From Leptospiraceae bacterium (lineage in GTDB: Bacteria > Spirochaetota > Leptospiria > Leptospirales > Leptonemataceae), in assembly GCA_020440935.1 (NCBI GenBank), contig JAGRNC010000191.1, positions 1 to 5,543 of the forward strand: DNA of 5,543 nt, read 5' to 3'. Positions 3,638 through 5,543 of the stretch are shown here, one piece after another. Both the position numbers and the translations under genes were made by a program. Position 1 is the first letter of the stretch. Every line of letters starts with the position of its first letter. The notes beneath the pieces are model-generated. The model ran no database searches and was not told the origin of the DNA. It saw only the letters and a list, made by a program, of their open reading frames with translations.

Positions 3638-5543
3638 ATGTCATTTATGGCATCCGTTCAGATCGCAGGATACAATGTTCCCAGTTTTCATGAAGATCCG
3701 GGTTGGATTCCGGAAACCAACATTATTCTGACGCCCACCACCACCGCAAATCTGCGTAAGATTCTACCGGCCATCGTCCAAAATCGTCCCTTGCTTCTGG
3801 TAGGCGATGCCGGGGTCGGAAAAAATGCACTAATCTACTATATAAACAGCCTTCGTAAACATCCCACAATTCGATACAGTTTCAATGAGGACACCCTGCC
3901 GGAGGATCTGGTAGGATCGTATCGGTTGGATCCGAACACCCACGGATTCGTCTGGTCCGATGGTCCGCTGAGTCAGGCAATGCGACAGGGCTCGACCTTT
4001 GTAGCCGATGAGATGAACCTGGCCAGCCCGGAGGTGCTCAAGCGATTTCAGTCCATCTTCAGCGATCATTATCTGGAAATGCTGGAGGGGGATGCTACCC
4101 GCATCGATCCGGCCCCGGGCTTTCAGTTTGTAGCCACGCAGAACCCTGCGGAAGGGTTCGAAGGTAGAAAGAACCTTCCCCGAGAAATTCAGAAATACTT
4201 CATCACTGTCTATCTGGATGCGTACCCCACAGCAGAATTGGTTTCGATTCTACATGGCTTATTTCCGGAAGTGCCCCAGGATATTCTAAACGCAGTTGTA
4301 CATATCAATCGGGATGTGGAAGATGCTGTTATTCGTAAGAAGATTGGTTCCCGGGACCTGGAGCGGTATCATTTTAACCTTCGCAATCTTACAAGGCTAA
4401 CCCGCCGCATTGAGGATAAGCCATCGGCATTGTATCAAGAATTGCAGGATGTATATCTGCGGCCTTTTCGCACTACGGAGGATCATGTCGAAGTAAAAGG
4501 AATGTTCGAAAATCGACTCAAAGAGTTTGGTCTGTGGACATTGCTGGATAAAAAAGAAAAAGCTACCGAATTGGCAGCGAATTCTGATGGCCGATTCTCT
4601 ATTGGCCGAGCGGTACTAAATATCTCTGAGTTCCATACATCCAACGCGCCGGATGCAGAAACGTTTCAGACGAACCTGGAAAAAGCGGCCCGTGAATTTG
4701 TTCCTGTGCCTGCTCGGGCGGACATTTTAGAGTCCATCGGTCGGGCCATCCAGTTTAAAGAGAACGTGCTTCTGGAGGGCGATGCGGACGTTGAGCCCGA
4801 TGAGTATGTTCGTTTCTTCGCCAGGGCATTGGGCCGAGATCTTCATGTTGTTACACTGTCCAGAGGCATGCATACGGCGGACGTGATGGGAGGGTTGAAA
4901 CCTGCCAGTGGCGCCGGAAAGGAAGCGGCCGTGGACTGGGTGGACGGACCATTGACTCGAGCCGTAAAGAATGGAGAATTCATCCTGATCCAGGGACTGG
5001 AGGCCGCGGGTCCTGAGCTGGTAGAAAAGCTAAATATGTTGATGGACGATGCGCGCGCTCTTATGCTTCCACCTGAGTCGGGAAGCAACGATCCGGTATT
5101 TCTACCCGGCGAATCGCGCATTTTCGGAGTGAAATTCTACCGATCGCAACGAACAGCCCCCACCGTGAGCCGTGCCTTTCGCAACCGATTTACCTGCTAT
5201 ACGATTCCCACCGTCGAGGACCCGGAGTCCATTCGCGCCATTTTGCGAAGCGAGCTCGGCTTGGACGACGAAGAGGGAAAGGAATTGGTGCGGCTAATGC
5301 AACAGTTCCATACATTGATTCGCGAAAAAGCGCGAAAGCGCGAGATAGGAGCGGCCAATCTGCAGCCCTACCGGTACGGCCTTACAAACCTTCGTCGATT
5401 TTCCGACTCCATCGGATGGGCGGTGGTGGAACCGGAGAATCTCAGCGAAAGCAAGTTGCGGGAAATCCTTCAGGAAGGGGCCGGAATTGCGTATCTAAAC
5501 GAAATTGCCGATCCGGTGGAGCGAGAGAAGATGTTTCAGATGC
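3638..5543 (+). CDS. Tandem AAA+ (AAA_5, midasin/VWA8-like) ATPase, C-terminus outside window
   Basis: The frame is open from after a TGA at 3602-3604 to the window end; 635 residues are visible from the ATG at 3638. Module 1 (about 30-260) has a Walker A GDAGVGKN (56-63, with Asn instead of Thr/Ser, as I recall for VWA8-type proteins). It also has GFVWSDGPLSQAMRQG (103-118), Walker B FVADE (121-125), sensor 1 N169 (ATQNP) and sensor-2-like R249 (FNLRNL). Module 2 (about 360-590) keeps the fold signature DWVDGPLTRAV (433-443) and an arginine-finger RNRF (515-518). Its Walker A (GDADVEPDE, 381-389), Walker B (FILIQ), sensor 1 and sensor 2 are lost. Relatives use ATP to remodel large complexes, often through a downstream VWA/MIDAS partner or domain, which could lie beyond 5543. 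The target is unknown. The start is uncertain: TTG at 3611 (with GGCGG at 3595-3599) would add nine residues, and ATG at 3647 would remove three. The gene is divergent from the aminotransferase. Confidence 0.85.
   Translation, partial: MSFMASVQIAGYNVPSFHEDPGWIPETNIILTPTTTANLRKILPAIVQNRPLLLVGDAGVGKNALIYYINSLRKHPTIRYSFNEDTLPEDLVGSYRLDPNTHGFVWSDGPLSQAMRQGSTFVADEMNLASPEVLKRFQSIFSDHYLEMLEGDATRIDPAPGFQFVATQNPAEGFEGRKNLPREIQKYFITVYLDAYPTAELVSILHGLFPEVPQDILNAVVHINRDVEDAVIRKKIGSRDLERYHFNLRNLTRLTRRIEDKPSALYQELQDVYLRPFRTTEDHVEVKGMFENRLKEFGLWTLLDKKEKATELAANSDGRFSIGRAVLNISEFHTSNAPDAETFQTNLEKAAREFVPVPARADILESIGRAIQFKENVLLEGDADVEPDEYVRFFARALGRDLHVVTLSRGMHTADVMGGLKPASGAGKEAAVDWVDGPLTRAVKNGEFILIQGLEAAGPELVEKLNMLMDDARALMLPPESGSNDPVFLPGESRIFGVKFYRSQRTAPTVSRAFRNRFTCYTIPTVEDPESIRAILRSELGLDDEEGKELVRLMQQFHTLIREKARKREIGAANLQPYRYGLTNLRRFSDSIGWAVVEPENLSESKLREILQEGAGIAYLNEIADPVEREKMFQM

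Noticed and set aside
3544..3693. Small 49-codon frame upstream of and overlapping the AAA+ gene
   Set aside because: It has no convincing ribosome binding site and no recognisable motif, and it ends inside the AAA+ coding sequence in another frame. It could be a leader peptide, but nothing supports that.
4843..5121. Minus-strand 92-codon frame, and a similar one at 3830-4069, opposite the AAA+ gene
   Set aside because: Both are antisense to a continuous AAA+ frame with clear motifs; the products are Ser/Pro-rich or featureless.

Overview
The window is about 5.5 kb of bacterial DNA of moderate GC. It holds five protein genes, two of them cut by the window edges, and one repeat-rich intergenic stretch. 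The two-membrane style of secretion signal, the prepilin peptidase, TTG starts and GAGG/AAGGAG ribosome binding sites fit a Gram-negative-type bacterium. A deep-branching spirochaete (Leptospirales-like) is possible, but that is an impression and cannot be proved from this sequence.

Layout, left to right. The plus strand opens with the C-terminal 89 residues of a uracil-DNA-glycosylase-superfamily protein (1-270). It is followed by a complete, well-initiated gene for a small secreted protein made of two DM9 (DUF3421) repeats (359-868), with a strong hairpin just after its stop. Next comes a 533-base intergenic stretch (869-1401) between convergent genes. It contains four tandem copies of a roughly 64-bp unit, two of them identical over 64 bp, each able to fold an imperfect hairpin, and then a 12-bp perfect palindrome. 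On the minus strand, a fold-type I PLP aminotransferase (3434-2313) is joined by a 4-base ATGA overlap to an A24-type prepilin peptidase (2316-1402), so the two form a translationally coupled pair. A divergent spacer of about 0.2 kb then leads to a plus-strand gene (3638 to beyond the window end). It encodes a tandem AAA+ (dynein/midasin/VWA8-like AAA_5) ATPase.

The genes do not form one obvious pathway. The most notable items are: the AAA+ protein, whose first module has the ATP-handling residues but no arginine finger while its second module has the finger but has lost the ATP-handling residues; the bacterial DM9 protein, from a family known mainly from animals; and the hairpin-forming 64-bp tandem array between the two convergent transcription units. 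I found no RNA gene, CRISPR array, insertion sequence or phage gene.
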